A DNA stretch of 64,000 nucleotides from Marinobacterium_E sp035458585 (GCA_035458585.1 DATHZN010000101.1:1-64000); one strand, 5' to 3'; positions 42,200-51,764 are shown, counted from the stretch's first letter. Notes: generated by a model not told the origin, from the sequence alone. Translations and numbers: made by a program.

Positions 42200-44158
42200 T
42201 TAGGTTGTTGCCGTCAGACCACGTTGGCGCCAGTTCTGAATCAGTTCAACGAAGTTACCGCTAACCTGAGCCACAAACTGGGCGTCATCAATTTCATTTG
42301 CCAGCCACGCACGGCTCTCTTTCACCCAGAGTGAACGACCCACCGTGAAACCTTTACAGATGTCGAAGCCAGCTGAGTTAGCGAAGTCTGCTTTAAGCTG
42401 TTCAATGGGTGCATCCAGACCCAGCAGAACAATGCCGCGACAGTGTGGCTGGCGCGCATTAATCAGGTTGGTCAGCTTCTGCCAAACCGCTTTGCTTGGT
42501 GCAGGAAGTTTCCACCAGTCAGGGCGAATACCGAGGTTGTAAAAGCGAGTCAGTGAGCGTACCAAAGTCTCTTCATCCTGCTCCATATCCTTAGGTGGGA
42601 TGATCTCCAGCAATAGCTCGTGACCCGATGCACAACACGCCTGGTAGAGTTCCTGTGCCTGACGCTCCTGCAACAGACGGTGCTCTACTGGCTGATCTGG
42701 ATGGTAGAAGATTAGGCACTTAACCACGTGCTCTAGTGGCCACTCCTTAAGGCGGCTACCGATGGACCGGCCACCTTCAAGTTCGATTGGGTTAGAGGTT
42801 GGCATCTCAACTGGGCGGCCAATCCACCAGCCACGGCCGGTAACGTCGTTGAGCGCATCCTGACCGTAGGTGTCATCAATCAGTACGCCAATGTTGCCCT
42901 CCAGGCCTTCAGCATCTGCGCCAGCCTGAGTCGCTTTTACTAAAAGCTGTTTCAGCTTATTGATGCGCTTCTCGTCGGCACCGGTTTCGCGTGCCATCTG
43001 GAACAGCTGGATACGGTGGTCGAAAGCCAGGCCGAAGATCTCGTTCCACTCTGCCTTACGACGAGTCGTCACGCGGTGCAGGTAGTTAAGCTCTGTGTCC
43101 TGATCTGGACGCGGAATCTCGTCGGCGTGAGCAATGTAGTAGTCCAGCTCTTCAGCTGATGGAATCGCTGGTGCACAGCCGTGACGTGAAACCACAAGCG
43201 CGCCACAAGCGTTAGCGAACTGACAGCAGGTCTGGTAGTCCTCACCGCGCAGCCAGCCACGCAGGAAACCGCTCATGAATGCGTCACCGGCTCCCAAAAC
43301 GTTCAGTACCTCTACGCGAACGCCAGTGAACACATCGAAGTTGTCCATGGAGTCTGGAATTTCACCATCCAGCACGGTACAGCCCAGCGCGCCGAGTTTA
43401 AGAACGATAGTCGCGTTGCTCAGTTTACGGATTTTCTTCAGTGCAGCGATAGTATCGGTGGTCCCGCCAGCAATGTGCACTTCCTCCTCTGTACCCACAA
43501 CCAGGTCCAGGTGGGGCAGTACCGTCTGAAGGTGTGCGCTGACCTTCTCGTTGGATACGAAGCGGTTCTCACCTTCACCAATACCGGTTAGGCCCCAAAG
43601 GACTGGGCGGTAATCGATATCCAACACAACTTTGGTGCCCGCTGCTTTGGCCGCTTCAATAGCTGCCATGCAGGCGTCATAGGTTGTTGAGGTAGAGAGG
43701 TGAGTCCCCGTCATCAAAATACTGCGGCTGGAGGCGATGAACTCTGGGTTGATGTCCTCTTTACACAGCGCCATGTCGGCGCAGTCGCGGCGATAGAAGA
43801 TCAGAGGAAAAGTTTCCTGATCCTTGATTCCAAGAATTACGAGCGCTGTGAGCCGCTCTTTGTCAGTGATCAAATGACTTGTGTCGACACCCACAGATTC
43901 GAACTCTTCGCGCACGAAGCGCCCCATGTGCTCATCCCCAACACGTGTCAACATCGCTGAGCGCAAACCTAAACGAGCGGTACCGTATGCAATATTACCG
44001 GATGAGCCGCCAAGATATTTTGAGAAGCTACCCATATCTTCTAGGCGACTGCCGATCTGGTCTCCGTATAGGTCAACAGCGGCTCGGCCGATACTTATGA
44101 GGTCAAGTTGGCGCTCGCCAACACTCGCTTTCAGGTCGCTCATTGCAAGGGTTCCCAT
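42200..44158 (-). CDS. iolC: 5-Dehydro-2-deoxygluconokinase fused to DUF2090 (IolC)
   Basis: Phosphorylates 5-dehydro-2-deoxygluconate in inositol catabolism. The N-terminal half (about 15-335) is a PfkB sugar kinase with GRAAVDLYGDQIGS, the GGSSGNIAYGTARLG motif and the catalytic NVLGAGDAFMSGFLRG. The C-terminal half (about 345-650) is a DUF2090 domain with an aldolase-like TIM barrel, proposed elsewhere to act as the next-step aldolase. The total of 652 residues fits this fusion. The start may be ATG 44158 or the in-frame ATG 44143, which has no clear ribosome site either. Confidence 0.93.
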   Translation of the reverse strand: MGTLAMSDLKASVGERQLDLISIGRAAVDLYGDQIGSRLEDMGSFSKYLGGSSGNIAYGTARLGLRSAMLTRVGDEHMGRFVREEFESVGVDTSHLITDKERLTALVILGIKDQETFPLIFYRRDCADMALCKEDINPEFIASSRSILMTGTHLSTSTTYDACMAAIEAAKAAGTKVVLDIDYRPVLWGLTGIGEGENRFVSNEKVSAHLQTVLPHLDLVVGTEEEVHIAGGTTDTIAALKKIRKLSNATIVLKLGALGCTVLDGEIPDSMDNFDVFTGVRVEVLNVLGAGDAFMSGFLRGWLRGEDYQTCCQFANACGALVVSRHGCAPAIPSAEELDYYIAHADEIPRPDQDTELNYLHRVTTRRKAEWNEIFGLAFDHRIQLFQMARETGADEKRINKLKQLLVKATQAGADAEGLEGNIGVLIDDTYGQDALNDVTGRGWWIGRPVEMPTSNPIELEGGRSIGSRLKEWPLEHVVKCLIFYHPDQPVEHRLLQERQAQELYQACCASGHELLLEIIPPKDMEQDEETLVRSLTRFYNLGIRPDWWKLPAPSKAVWQKLTNLINARQPHCRGIVLLGLDAPIEQLKADFANSAGFDICKGFTVGRSLWVKESRAWLANEIDDAQFVAQVSGNFVELIQNWRQRGLTATT

Positions 44159-44252
44159 TCTAAGTTTTCGACATGGACTCTGTTTCGTGCAGTATCGCTG
44201 CGGACACTCAGGAGCTGTATTTTGGAAATACTAACGTCACAGAATAGAAATT

Positions 44253-44292
44253 TGGCAAGCTGATGTCAACAATTTGGAAAATATATTTCAAA
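44253..44292. promoter_or_regulatory. Tandem IolR-type operators in the iolC/iolB promoter region
   Basis: Site A at 44275-44292 is TTGGAA-N6-TTTCAA. It extends by one more base pair per side and matches the operator upstream of the RpiR gene. Site B at 44253-44270 is TTGGCA-N6-TGTCAA, a weaker copy. Their centres are 22 bp apart, two helical turns. A third half-site TTGGAA lies at 44223. The other bases of the 343-base gap are AT-rich and gene-free. Confidence 0.68.
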
Positions 44293-44501
44293 AATTAAAT
44301 ATCTATATAAAACAGTATATTAAATGTATTTTCGTGCCCGTTTTTGGATGTATAAGATAATTTTAAAGTGGGATTTAGACTCTATATGGAACATTAATTC
44401 TAAATTGCTCTTTAGTTCCCGTTTAATCCGATTTAACATCGACGGCATTCAAACCATTGAACGATCGCCATGGGCGAATGCACTTGAATCAGAGGTCAGA
44501 T

Positions 44502-45329
44502 ATGTCCAAGTTGTTATCGCGTGCAAATGCGCCAGATTCTGAGGGTCGCATACAGCACATCACACCGGAATCTGCAGGTTGGGAGTATGTCGGGTTTGAT
44601 GTTTATCAACTAAGCGCCGGCCAAAGCCTAAAGCAGCTTACAGAGGATAGAGAGGTCTGCGTTGTTCTGGTGACGGGCTTCGCTGACGTTAATACAACAC
44701 ATGAGAGCTGGTCCGGGCTGGGCGATCGCATGAGTGTTTTTGAGCAGAAAGCACCTTACGCTATCTACGTGCCACCTGCCGATTACTTTGAGGTGAGGGC
44801 CAATACCGACTGCGAAATTGCTCTATGCAAGGCACCGGCTATAGGGCAATACCCTGCGCGTCTGATTACTCCTGAGATGGCAAGTTTTGAAACACGGGGT
44901 GTGGGCACGAACAGACGTCATGTCTGTAATGTTCTCTTTGGAAACATGGCAGCAGAAAAACTGCTGGTCTGTGAGGTGATCACGCCTGATGGCCACTGGT
45001 CTAGCTACCCACCGCACAAACATGATCGGGATATCTCGCCTTCCGAGACGAAATTGGAAGAGACCTACTACCACAAAATGGACCCGCAGCAGGGCTTTGT
45101 ATTTCAGCGCGTCTATACAGATGACCGTTCTCTGGATGAGACTATGGCAGTGGAGATGAACGGTGTGGTGATGGTGCCCAGGGGCTACCATCCAGTCGGG
45201 TCACCGCATGGTTATACATCTTACTACCTGAATGTAATGGCAGGTCCGTCACGCGAGTGGATTTTCCATAACGATCCGGATCACGAGTGGATTATCGAGG
45301 CTGACAAGAATAGAGCGCTAAAAGAGTGA
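44502..45329 (+). CDS. iolB: 5-Deoxy-glucuronate isomerase
   Basis: Converts 5-deoxy-D-glucuronate to 5-dehydro-2-deoxygluconate, the substrate of IolC. It is a 275-residue double cupin. The C-terminal cupin has SSYPPHKHDRD and the EETYYHKMDPQQGFVFQRVYTDD and YHPVGSPHGYTSYYLNVMAG motifs, which carry the metal ligands of KduI/IolB proteins. ATG at 44502 has AGAGG 6 bases upstream, so the longer TTG frame from 44457 is rejected. It is divergent from iolC. Confidence 0.94.
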   Translation: MSKLLSRANAPDSEGRIQHITPESAGWEYVGFDVYQLSAGQSLKQLTEDREVCVVLVTGFADVNTTHESWSGLGDRMSVFEQKAPYAIYVPPADYFEVRANTDCEIALCKAPAIGQYPARLITPEMASFETRGVGTNRRHVCNVLFGNMAAEKLLVCEVITPDGHWSSYPPHKHDRDISPSETKLEETYYHKMDPQQGFVFQRVYTDDRSLDETMAVEMNGVVMVPRGYHPVGSPHGYTSYYLNVMAGPSREWIFHNDPDHEWIIEADKNRALKE

Positions 45330-45349
45330 GCCTCTGCGTCAACCTAAAA

Positions 45350-45374
45350 AAATGGGAGCTCTTAGCTCCCATTT
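45350..45374. terminator. Terminator between iolB and the ABC operon
   Basis: AAATGGGAGCT (45350-45360) pairs with AGCTCCCATTT (45364-45374) around a 3-base loop. On the minus strand it is followed by a seven-T run and is a strong terminator for the ABC genes. On the plus strand the T-run is short, so it is weaker for iolB. Confidence 0.85.
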
Positions 45375-45401
45375 GCGCAGGGTGTCGACTTGATTTTCAG
45401 C

Positions 45402-46496
45402 CTAGCGAATTCGCTCGCCGGTGTTCTTATCAAAGATCACTGCAAGCGCTGTGTTAACCTGTATCTCTGTTCTTTCGCCAGCGTGCAGACCCGCTTTGGG
45501 AGACAGACGTGCATGAACTTCTGTGCCATTCCAGTGGCCGATGGCCATGGTGTCAGCGCCCATCGGTTCAACAACCTCGAAATCCATGCGAATGCTGTGC
45601 AGATAAGTTGGATCGTCCTCCGGTTTAGGCTCGGTAATCATCTCCGGACGAATACCCAGTATCACCTTTGAGTGTCCTTGTAGTGCCAGTGATTCTGCCT
45701 GGGGTAAACGCAGTAAATGACGCTCGGAGCTGCTCTCGATAACGGCCTGCGCGTTTTCTAGCTCAACTTCAATAAAGTTCATTGGTGGCGAGCCCATGAA
45801 ACCTGCAACAAACATGTTGGCCGGGTCGTTATAGATCTGATCCGGTGTGCCGAGCTGCTGCACGATGCCATCCTTCATGACGGCAATACGGTCTGCCAGC
45901 GTCATGGCTTCAATCTGGTCATGAGTCACGTAAACAATCGTGGTACCGAGACGTTTATGCAGTTTCTTGATCTCAGTGCGCATTTCGACACGCAATTTTG
46001 CGTCCAGGTTTGATAATGGCTCGTCAAACAGGAACACACGTGGGGAGCGAGCCAGCGCCCGGCCCATGGCAACGCGTTGACGCTGTCCACCCGACAGCTG
46101 GCTGGGTTTGCGATCTAAGAGATGATCAATCTGCAGTAGTGTGGCAACCTCCTGAACAACGCGATCGCGCTCCTCTTTGGGTACCTTGCGCATCTCCAGA
46201 CCAAAGGAGATGTTTCGAGCAACGTTCATCGTTGGGTAGAGCGCGTACGACTGGAACACCATGGCAATATCGCGATCTTTTGGTGATACATCGGTTACAT
46301 CGCGGCCTGCCAGCTCAAGACGACCCGTAGTGGCATCCTCAAGTCCGGCGATAATATTCATCAGAGTCGACTTACCACACCCGGATGGGCCAACCAGAAT
46401 AATGAACTCACCATCCTGAATGTCGATATCTATCCCTTTGAGAATCTGTGTTTCACCAAACGACTTGGTGACCTGATCAATTAAAAGTGCGCCCAT
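45402..46496 (-). CDS. gtsD: Sugar ABC transporter ATP-binding protein (MalK/UgpC type)
   Basis: ATPase of a CUT1 carbohydrate importer, 364 residues. Walker A is GPSGCGKST, the signature LSGGQRQRVAMGRALAR, and Walker B VFLFDEPLSNLDAKLR, with the H-loop in YVTHDQIEAMTLADR. The C-terminal TOBE/regulatory part (about 240-364) is typical of MalK-like subunits. It is the last gene of the operon; the permeases and binding protein lie upstream. Assignment to glucose-type uptake rests on the partner proteins. Confidence 0.9.
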   Translation of the reverse strand: MGALLIDQVTKSFGETQILKGIDIDIQDGEFIILVGPSGCGKSTLMNIIAGLEDATTGRLELAGRDVTDVSPKDRDIAMVFQSYALYPTMNVARNISFGLEMRKVPKEERDRVVQEVATLLQIDHLLDRKPSQLSGGQRQRVAMGRALARSPRVFLFDEPLSNLDAKLRVEMRTEIKKLHKRLGTTIVYVTHDQIEAMTLADRIAVMKDGIVQQLGTPDQIYNDPANMFVAGFMGSPPMNFIEVELENAQAVIESSSERHLLRLPQAESLALQGHSKVILGIRPEMITEPKPEDDPTYLHSIRMDFEVVEPMGADTMAIGHWNGTEVHARLSPKAGLHAGERTEIQVNTALAVIFDKNTGERIR

Positions 46497-46500
46497 GTTA

Positions 46501-47364
46501 TTAACCTTTTACTGCGCCGGCGGTCAGGCCGCGGACAAAATATTTTCCGGCAAAGATGTAAACCAGCAACGTTGGTAGTGCCGCGATGACAGCTGCGGCC
46601 ATATCAACGTTGTACTCTTTGCCACCCACCGAGGTGTTGACGAGGTTGTTCAGTGCCACGGTGATAGGCTGAGTGCCAGGGCCCGAGTAGACCACGCCGA
46701 AAAGGAAGTCATTCCAGATCTGAGTAAACTGCCAGATAATCGTTACAACGAAAATCGGCAGAGAGACCGGCAGGAAAATGTGCCGGAAAATAGCAAAGAA
46801 GCCCGCGCCATCCAGTTGCGCCGCTTTGACAAGCTCTGTCGGGACAGAGACGTAAAAGTTGCGGAAAAAGAGTGTGGTGAAAGCAAGGCCGTAGACCACA
46901 TGGACAAGAACCAGTCCGGTCACCGTGTTGGCCAAACCCAACTCAGCCAGCAAGCGAGCCATCGGCAGGAGGACTACCTGGAACGGAATAAAACAGCCAA
47001 ACAGTAACATTCCAAACAGAACTTCACTGCCCCGAAAACGCCACTTCGCCAGTACGTATCCGTTCAATGCGCCAATGATGGTGGAGAGCAGTACAGCCGG
47101 AACAACAACTTTGACCGAGTTCATAAAGAAGGGAGCCAGCCCCTCACACTCAGATCCGGTACAGGCGCTGCTCCAGGCTTTGATCCAGGCGTAGAGCGTT
47201 GGATCCTGTGGCAGGGCCAGCAGATTGCCGCTACGAATCTCTTCAATATCCTTGAACGATGTGGCAATCATCACATACAAGGGCGTCAGGTAGAGCAGCG
47301 CCATAATCAACAGGAAGGCGTAAATCAGTGCGCGCCCAGCACTAAATTGAGTCTTACTGGCCAT
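46501..47364 (-). CDS. gtsC: Sugar ABC transporter permease (MalG-like)
   Basis: One of two inner-membrane channel subunits, 287 residues with about six membrane helices. The EAA loop that docks the ATPase is VPTELVKAAQLDGAGFFAIFRHIFLP. The N-terminus has the typical cytoplasmic stretch before ALIYAFLLIMALLYLTPLYVM. It overlaps the other permease gene by 11 bases and is separated from the ATPase gene by 4. A long extracytoplasmic loop (STACTGSECEGLAPF region) between helices 1 and 2 resembles glucose-type permeases. Confidence 0.9.
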   Translation of the reverse strand: MASKTQFSAGRALIYAFLLIMALLYLTPLYVMIATSFKDIEEIRSGNLLALPQDPTLYAWIKAWSSACTGSECEGLAPFFMNSVKVVVPAVLLSTIIGALNGYVLAKWRFRGSEVLFGMLLFGCFIPFQVVLLPMARLLAELGLANTVTGLVLVHVVYGLAFTTLFFRNFYVSVPTELVKAAQLDGAGFFAIFRHIFLPVSLPIFVVTIIWQFTQIWNDFLFGVVYSGPGTQPITVALNNLVNTSVGGKEYNVDMAAAVIAALPTLLVYIFAGKYFVRGLTAGAVKG

Positions 47365-48253
47365 TGCGCTGACCTCTCAGTTCGGAATACAGATAAGGAA
47401 CAAGGATCGCCAGCACACCCATCAGCATGACCATGGCACTAGCGCCCCCGAGACCCATTTGGGCGCGGTTGAAAGCGAAGGTGTACATGAAGTTTGCGGG
47501 TAGATCGGATGAGTAGCCTGGACCACCGCCGGTCAGAGCTTGTACCAGGTCGAAGCTCTTGATTGCGATATGAGACAGAATCACAATGGCGCTAAAAAAT
47601 ACCGGGCGTAGGATGGGCAGAATGACATGCCAGTAGGCTCGGAAAGGGCTTGCGCCGTCGATCTGCGCCGCTTTAATCAGACTGTCGTCGACACCGCGCA
47701 GACCCGCAAGAAACATCGCCATCACGAAGCCACTTGATTGCCAGACCGCAGCAATAACGATGGTATAGATCGCCATGTCAGGCTCTACCAACCAGCGAAA
47801 TTCGAAGTTTTCGAAACCCAGGTCGATCATCAATTTCTCTAAACCCAGACCCGGGTTAAGGATCCACTTCCATGCTGTACCTGTTACCACAAATGAGACT
47901 GCCATCGGGTATAGGTAGATGGTACGAATCGCCCCTTCGCCACGAATCTTCTGATCGAGAAAGATCGCCAGTACCAACCCAATTAGCAGCGAGATCGCTA
48001 TAAAAAGAACACCGAAGATCAGCAGGTTGTTTAATGCTACATCCCAACGAGGGTTACTGAATAAGCGAGCGTACTGATCCCATCCGACGAACTCCCATTG
48101 GGGAAGCATGCGGCTTTTGGTAAATGACAGCGCACCGGTCCAGAGCATAAAACCGTACATGCACACCAGCATTGCTACTGTGGTAGGCGCCAGTACGATT
48201 TTGGGCAAGAGGGTCTCCAGCGTCAGCGGCTTGGATGCCTTAGACACAGACAT
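47354..48253 (-). CDS. gtsB: Sugar ABC transporter permease (MalF-like)
   Basis: Second channel subunit, 299 residues with about six membrane helices. The ATPase-docking loop is GVDDSLIKAAQIDGASPFRAYWHVILP. The stretches IRTIYLYPMAVSFVVTGTAW and GGGPGYSSDLPANFMY strongly recall GtsB of Pseudomonas glucose uptake. It lies 52 bases after the binding protein gene. The 11-base overlap with the next permease suggests coupled translation. Confidence 0.9.
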   Translation of the reverse strand: MSVSKASKPLTLETLLPKIVLAPTTVAMLVCMYGFMLWTGALSFTKSRMLPQWEFVGWDQYARLFSNPRWDVALNNLLIFGVLFIAISLLIGLVLAIFLDQKIRGEGAIRTIYLYPMAVSFVVTGTAWKWILNPGLGLEKLMIDLGFENFEFRWLVEPDMAIYTIVIAAVWQSSGFVMAMFLAGLRGVDDSLIKAAQIDGASPFRAYWHVILPILRPVFFSAIVILSHIAIKSFDLVQALTGGGPGYSSDLPANFMYTFAFNRAQMGLGGASAMVMLMGVLAILVPYLYSELRGQRNGQ

Positions 48254-48305
48254 GTTGTGACTCCTGAAATATGAGAACAGGGCCCTTTGAGGGGCCCTGC
48301 AGGGC

Positions 48306-49553
48306 TTACATTGCTGACTGAATTGAAGCGATCAGCTGAGATTTTGCATCTGCTGCAGACTGATCGGAGTTGAAGAAGTTAGTGGCCGTGTCGTAAATGG
48401 CACCGGAAACTGCCTCAGATACAGCCATACCGTGCGCGAAACTTGGCACCAGTCCGCCAGTCTCCGCGCTGGCTACGAATGCGTCCATCGACGCGTGTGC
48501 ACAGCTATCAAACTCATCGCGTGCCATCCCCAGGCGTGCAGGGATAGAGCCTTTATTGAGGTTGAACACCTTCTGGAAGTCTTCGCCCAGAATCTGCTTG
48601 GCCATCTCCTGCTGAGCGACCTGAGCATCTGCATCCCCTTGGCTGAAGAACGCAAAGGAGTCTACGTTGAATGTGAATGCGCCAGAGGTACCTGGAGCGG
48701 CGACACAAGCGTAATCAACACCGGGTGTTTTCCCTGCTACTGTGAACTCGCCCTTAGCCCAGTCACCCATGATCTGCATAGCGGCTTCGCCATTGATGAC
48801 CATCGAAGTTGCGATGTTCCAGTCGCGACCAGCAGCGTTACTATCAACGAACTGCCGCAGTTCACCAAATACCCGGAACACCTCTTCGGTAGTTGCGCTG
48901 TTCAGAGCATCTGCATCCAGTTCAACGAACGCTTTCTGATAGTATTCAGGACCACCAACACCCAACACAACGGCTTCAAATACCGTGGCGTCCTGCCATG
49001 CCTGACCACCATGTGCCAGTGCAATAAATCCAGCGTCCTGAATCTTCTTGGCCTGTACGATGAAATCATCCCAGGTTGTTGGAATGGTAGCGCCCGCTTT
49101 TTCAAAGACGGCGGGATTTGCCCAGAGCCAGTTCACACGGTGAACGTTTACTGGAGCGGCTACATATTTACCGTCAAACTTCATGACATCTGATACCACA
49201 CCGGGTAGCAGCGCATCCCAATTATTTGCTTTGGCAACGCTGTCGATGTCTGCGAGGAAGCCCAGGTCGCCCCACTCCTGGATTGATGGGCCTTTAATCT
49301 GTGCTGCGGTTGGTGGGTTGCCAGAAGCTGCCCGCGATTTCAGCACGGTCATAGCACTCTCACCGCCGCCACCAGCAACGGCGAAATCTTCCCAGCCTAC
49401 GTTTGCTTCAGCCAGCTTCTCTTTCAGGTAAGCAACAGACTTTGCTTCACCACCACTGGTCCACCAGTGCAGAACCTCAACATTTGCTGCTTGAGCGGTG
49501 GCTGCTGCCATTGATGCAGCTGCTACGCAAACTGCGAGTGTACGTTTCAACAT
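48306..49553 (-). CDS. gtsA: Periplasmic sugar-binding protein of the ABC transporter
   Basis: Family 1 solute-binding protein of 415 residues. The N-terminus MLKRTLAVCVAAASMAAATAQA is a signal peptide cleaved near residue 22. The mature part starts ANVEVLHWWTSGGEAKSV and has VNVHRVNWLWANP and MQIMGDWAKGEF, in common with glucose/mannose binding proteins of the GtsA group. Known inositol ABC importers belong to the CUT2 class, so glucose or a similar hexose is the better guess despite the iol neighbours. It is the first gene of the transporter operon. Confidence 0.9.
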   Translation of the reverse strand: MLKRTLAVCVAAASMAAATAQAANVEVLHWWTSGGEAKSVAYLKEKLAEANVGWEDFAVAGGGGESAMTVLKSRAASGNPPTAAQIKGPSIQEWGDLGFLADIDSVAKANNWDALLPGVVSDVMKFDGKYVAAPVNVHRVNWLWANPAVFEKAGATIPTTWDDFIVQAKKIQDAGFIALAHGGQAWQDATVFEAVVLGVGGPEYYQKAFVELDADALNSATTEEVFRVFGELRQFVDSNAAGRDWNIATSMVINGEAAMQIMGDWAKGEFTVAGKTPGVDYACVAAPGTSGAFTFNVDSFAFFSQGDADAQVAQQEMAKQILGEDFQKVFNLNKGSIPARLGMARDEFDSCAHASMDAFVASAETGGLVPSFAHGMAVSEAVSGAIYDTATNFFNSDQSAADAKSQLIASIQSAM

Positions 49554-49581
49554 CGAGTCATCCTCTTATTGTTTTGGGTTA

Positions 49582-49653
49582 GGTGTACGAAACACCGGCA
49601 CTATATCAACCCAGGAGTGGCGAAGACTTTTAGAGTGTTACAAAGTGTTACAA
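49582..49653 (-). promoter_or_regulatory. Candidate response-regulator sites upstream of the ABC operon
   Basis: A perfect tandem repeat of the 10-mer AGTGTTACAA occupies 49634-49653, one helical turn apart as OmpR-family regulators prefer. It overlaps the kinase stop codon and lies about 80-100 bases before gtsA. Nearer the gene is an inverted repeat GGTGT-N5-ACACC (49582-49596). GTTACAAAG recurs at 51997-52005, upstream of the small gene that heads the two-component operon. Confidence 0.5.
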
Positions 49654-51102
49654 AGGGAATCGAAGCTCTACAATAAGGCCAGTAGGGTAACGGTCTTTGA
49701 GCTCTATACTGGCTCCGTGAAGTTGTGCGATCGAGCGGACAATACCCATACCCAACCCTACATGAACTGAAGTCGGTGCTTTGTCGATACGAAAGAAGGG
49801 TTCGAAGACGCGCTCCTTCAACTTTTCACTAATACCGGGTCCCCGATCGCAGACTGCAATGACAAGTTCGGTCTCCTCTCGCCAGCCATTGACTTCAGCT
49901 GCACGGCCGTAATGAAGTGCGTTATCAATCAGGTTGGTGAAAAGACGCTCAAGCGACAGAGGTCTTCCGTTTAACCATAAATCTTCGATGATATTGCTGC
50001 GGCACGGAAGGTCCTCAATTTTTGCACTGTTGAGACAGCGCTCTATCAACTCTTTCAGGTTTACCGGTTCACTATTCTCATGAATGGCGCCGTCTTTAAT
50101 CATCTGGAGAGAGGCCTTCACTAGCGCTTCGAGATTTTCAAGGTCCCCTGTCAGTGCCTCCTGCAGAGCTTCATCGTCAATGAGCTCGGCTCTTAAACGT
50201 GCTCGAGTCAGTGGTGTTTTAAGATCGTGTGATATCGAGGCGAACAGACGCTCGCGGTCAGAGATATACTTCTCAATGCGTTGACTCATCTGGTTGAAGG
50301 CACGTATTGTGGTCTGCATCTCACGTGTCCCCTCAACCGGGATCGTCTCCATAGTCTGCCCACGACCCAAGGCGTCGGCCTGTTTAGCCAGCCGGCGTAA
50401 CGGACGCACGATACCCGCCACCAGAAGCAAGGTTAGCAGGGCCGCTGTCAGAGTCACCAGTGCAACCGAGAGCATCCGTTCAGCGTTAAATACGCTCTCA
50501 GCCAAAATACGCCCCTCGGGAAACACGGTAGCGAGATAGATCCACTCCTGTTCGCCCAGAGGGAGTTGAACCACAACGGCCGGGCTATTATCACCGGGAT
50601 TGAGAAGTGCAAAGCTTTGCCATTTAGGCGGCAGCTCTACCATTAAATTTCGGTTATTGAGTATGCGCAGGTCATCGAAAGAGACGAATCGCACATCGAC
50701 GGGCTGCTGATTGGTATCGAACTGTGAACGAAGGTTGTCCACCAGTGTATCGCGTACCAAAGCCTGCAATTCGTTCTCTGGCAACTGTTTAAGTTCAAGG
50801 TACTGGCGATTCACAGAGACAAAAAAACGAGTTCCTCCCATATCACGTAATTGGTCGAGTACGATATGGCGGTAGCGTTTGGGTAGTCGGCTAAAAAACT
50901 CCAGCGTCTGGCCTATGCGGACCCCCATAACCTGAGATACCTCAGTCAGTCGCGTTCGCTCAGACTCCTCGAGCTGGCGATTCCAGATTACTGCACTCAT
51001 GACCTGGGCAAGCAGGATGCCAACCAGCAGTATGAGTGTCATGCGGGCAAGAATTGACTGAGGTAGAACCCGATCTCTTAATTTTGACCAGAATCCGATC
51101 AT
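49648..51102 (-). CDS. gtrS: Sensor histidine kinase (GtrS-like)
   Basis: Membrane kinase of 484 residues. One helix near residues 20-40 and another near 205-230 flank a periplasmic domain of about 165 residues. A HAMP domain (IVRPLRRLAKQADALGRG) follows, then the phosphoacceptor H in ASISHDLKTPLTRAR and a HATPase domain (NLIDNALHYG, DRGPGISEKLKERVFEPF, GLGMGIVRS). It overlaps the regulator gene by 4 bases (ATGA) and lies directly upstream of the sugar importer. That is the arrangement of the Pseudomonas glucose-sensing GtrS/GltR pair. The ligand is inferred. Confidence 0.88.
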   Translation of the reverse strand: MIGFWSKLRDRVLPQSILARMTLILLVGILLAQVMSAVIWNRQLEESERTRLTEVSQVMGVRIGQTLEFFSRLPKRYRHIVLDQLRDMGGTRFFVSVNRQYLELKQLPENELQALVRDTLVDNLRSQFDTNQQPVDVRFVSFDDLRILNNRNLMVELPPKWQSFALLNPGDNSPAVVVQLPLGEQEWIYLATVFPEGRILAESVFNAERMLSVALVTLTAALLTLLLVAGIVRPLRRLAKQADALGRGQTMETIPVEGTREMQTTIRAFNQMSQRIEKYISDRERLFASISHDLKTPLTRARLRAELIDDEALQEALTGDLENLEALVKASLQMIKDGAIHENSEPVNLKELIERCLNSAKIEDLPCRSNIIEDLWLNGRPLSLERLFTNLIDNALHYGRAAEVNGWREETELVIAVCDRGPGISEKLKERVFEPFFRIDKAPTSVHVGLGMGIVRSIAQLHGASIELKDRYPTGLIVELRFPL

Positions 51103-51764
51103 GCAACCGCCAGTAGGTAACCCTTACCGCGAACGGCCTTAATCGGGTCTATCTCTGTGTGCTGAGCGAGTTTGGATCTGAGTCGGCTCACCAGTGTGTC
51201 GATAGATCGGTCAAAAGCCGAGGCCGTGTGTCCTTTCAGGTCGAGCGAGAGTTGGTCACGACTAACAACTTCGCCCGGGTATTTGAGCAGTGCCTGTAAC
51301 AGATCAAACTCTGCGCCGGTTAGATCAAGTTCTATGTCGTTGAAGTAAGCCAGTCTGTAGGCGCTATCAACCCGAAGAGCGCTTGGAACCTGGGTAGGCT
51401 GTCGTGCATTCACTCTGCGAAGAAGCGCCTTGATTCGAGCGAGTAACTCGCGCGGGTTGAACGGTTTTCCCATGTAGTCGTCTGCACCGAGTTCCAGTCC
51501 CAGAATACGGTCAACGTCGTCGCTGGCAGCCGTGAGCATAATGATTGGTATATCGGATGACCGGCGCAACTCCCTGCAGAGTTCAAGGCCATCTAACCCG
51601 GGTAAGCCGACATCAAGGATGACCAGCTCAGCGTTGCCCAGACCTCTGGCAAGCAGGGCCTCCGCGGACTCATGCGCCACTACGCTGAAACCGTTTTTCT
51701 CAAGGTAGCTGCTGAGCAGCTCTCTGATGTCACGATCGTCATCGACCAGAGTTACGCGGTGCAT
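51099..51764 (-). CDS. gltR: OmpR-family response regulator (GltR-like)
   Basis: A 221-residue two-domain regulator. The receiver has TLVDDDRDIREL, the phosphoacceptor in LVILDVGLPGLDG, MLTAASD and the lysine in YMGKPFNPREL. The C-terminal winged helix (about 130-220) has LDLTGAEFDLLQALLKYPGEVVSRDQL and ends VRGKGYLLAVA. It is followed by its kinase and then by the transporter genes, all minus strand. It probably activates the importer in response to the kinase. Tandem repeats upstream of gtsA are candidate targets. Confidence 0.9.
   Translation of the reverse strand: MHRVTLVDDDRDIRELLSSYLEKNGFSVVAHESAEALLARGLGNAELVILDVGLPGLDGLELCRELRRSSDIPIIMLTAASDDVDRILGLELGADDYMGKPFNPRELLARIKALLRRVNARQPTQVPSALRVDSAYRLAYFNDIELDLTGAEFDLLQALLKYPGEVVSRDQLSLDLKGHTASAFDRSIDTLVSRLRSKLAQHTEIDPIKAVRGKGYLLAVA

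Noticed and set aside
48432..49193. 253-codon open frame on the plus strand inside gtsA
   Set aside because: It lies fully antisense to a well supported binding-protein gene, has no recognisable motif and a Cys/His-rich random composition, as expected of a shadow frame.
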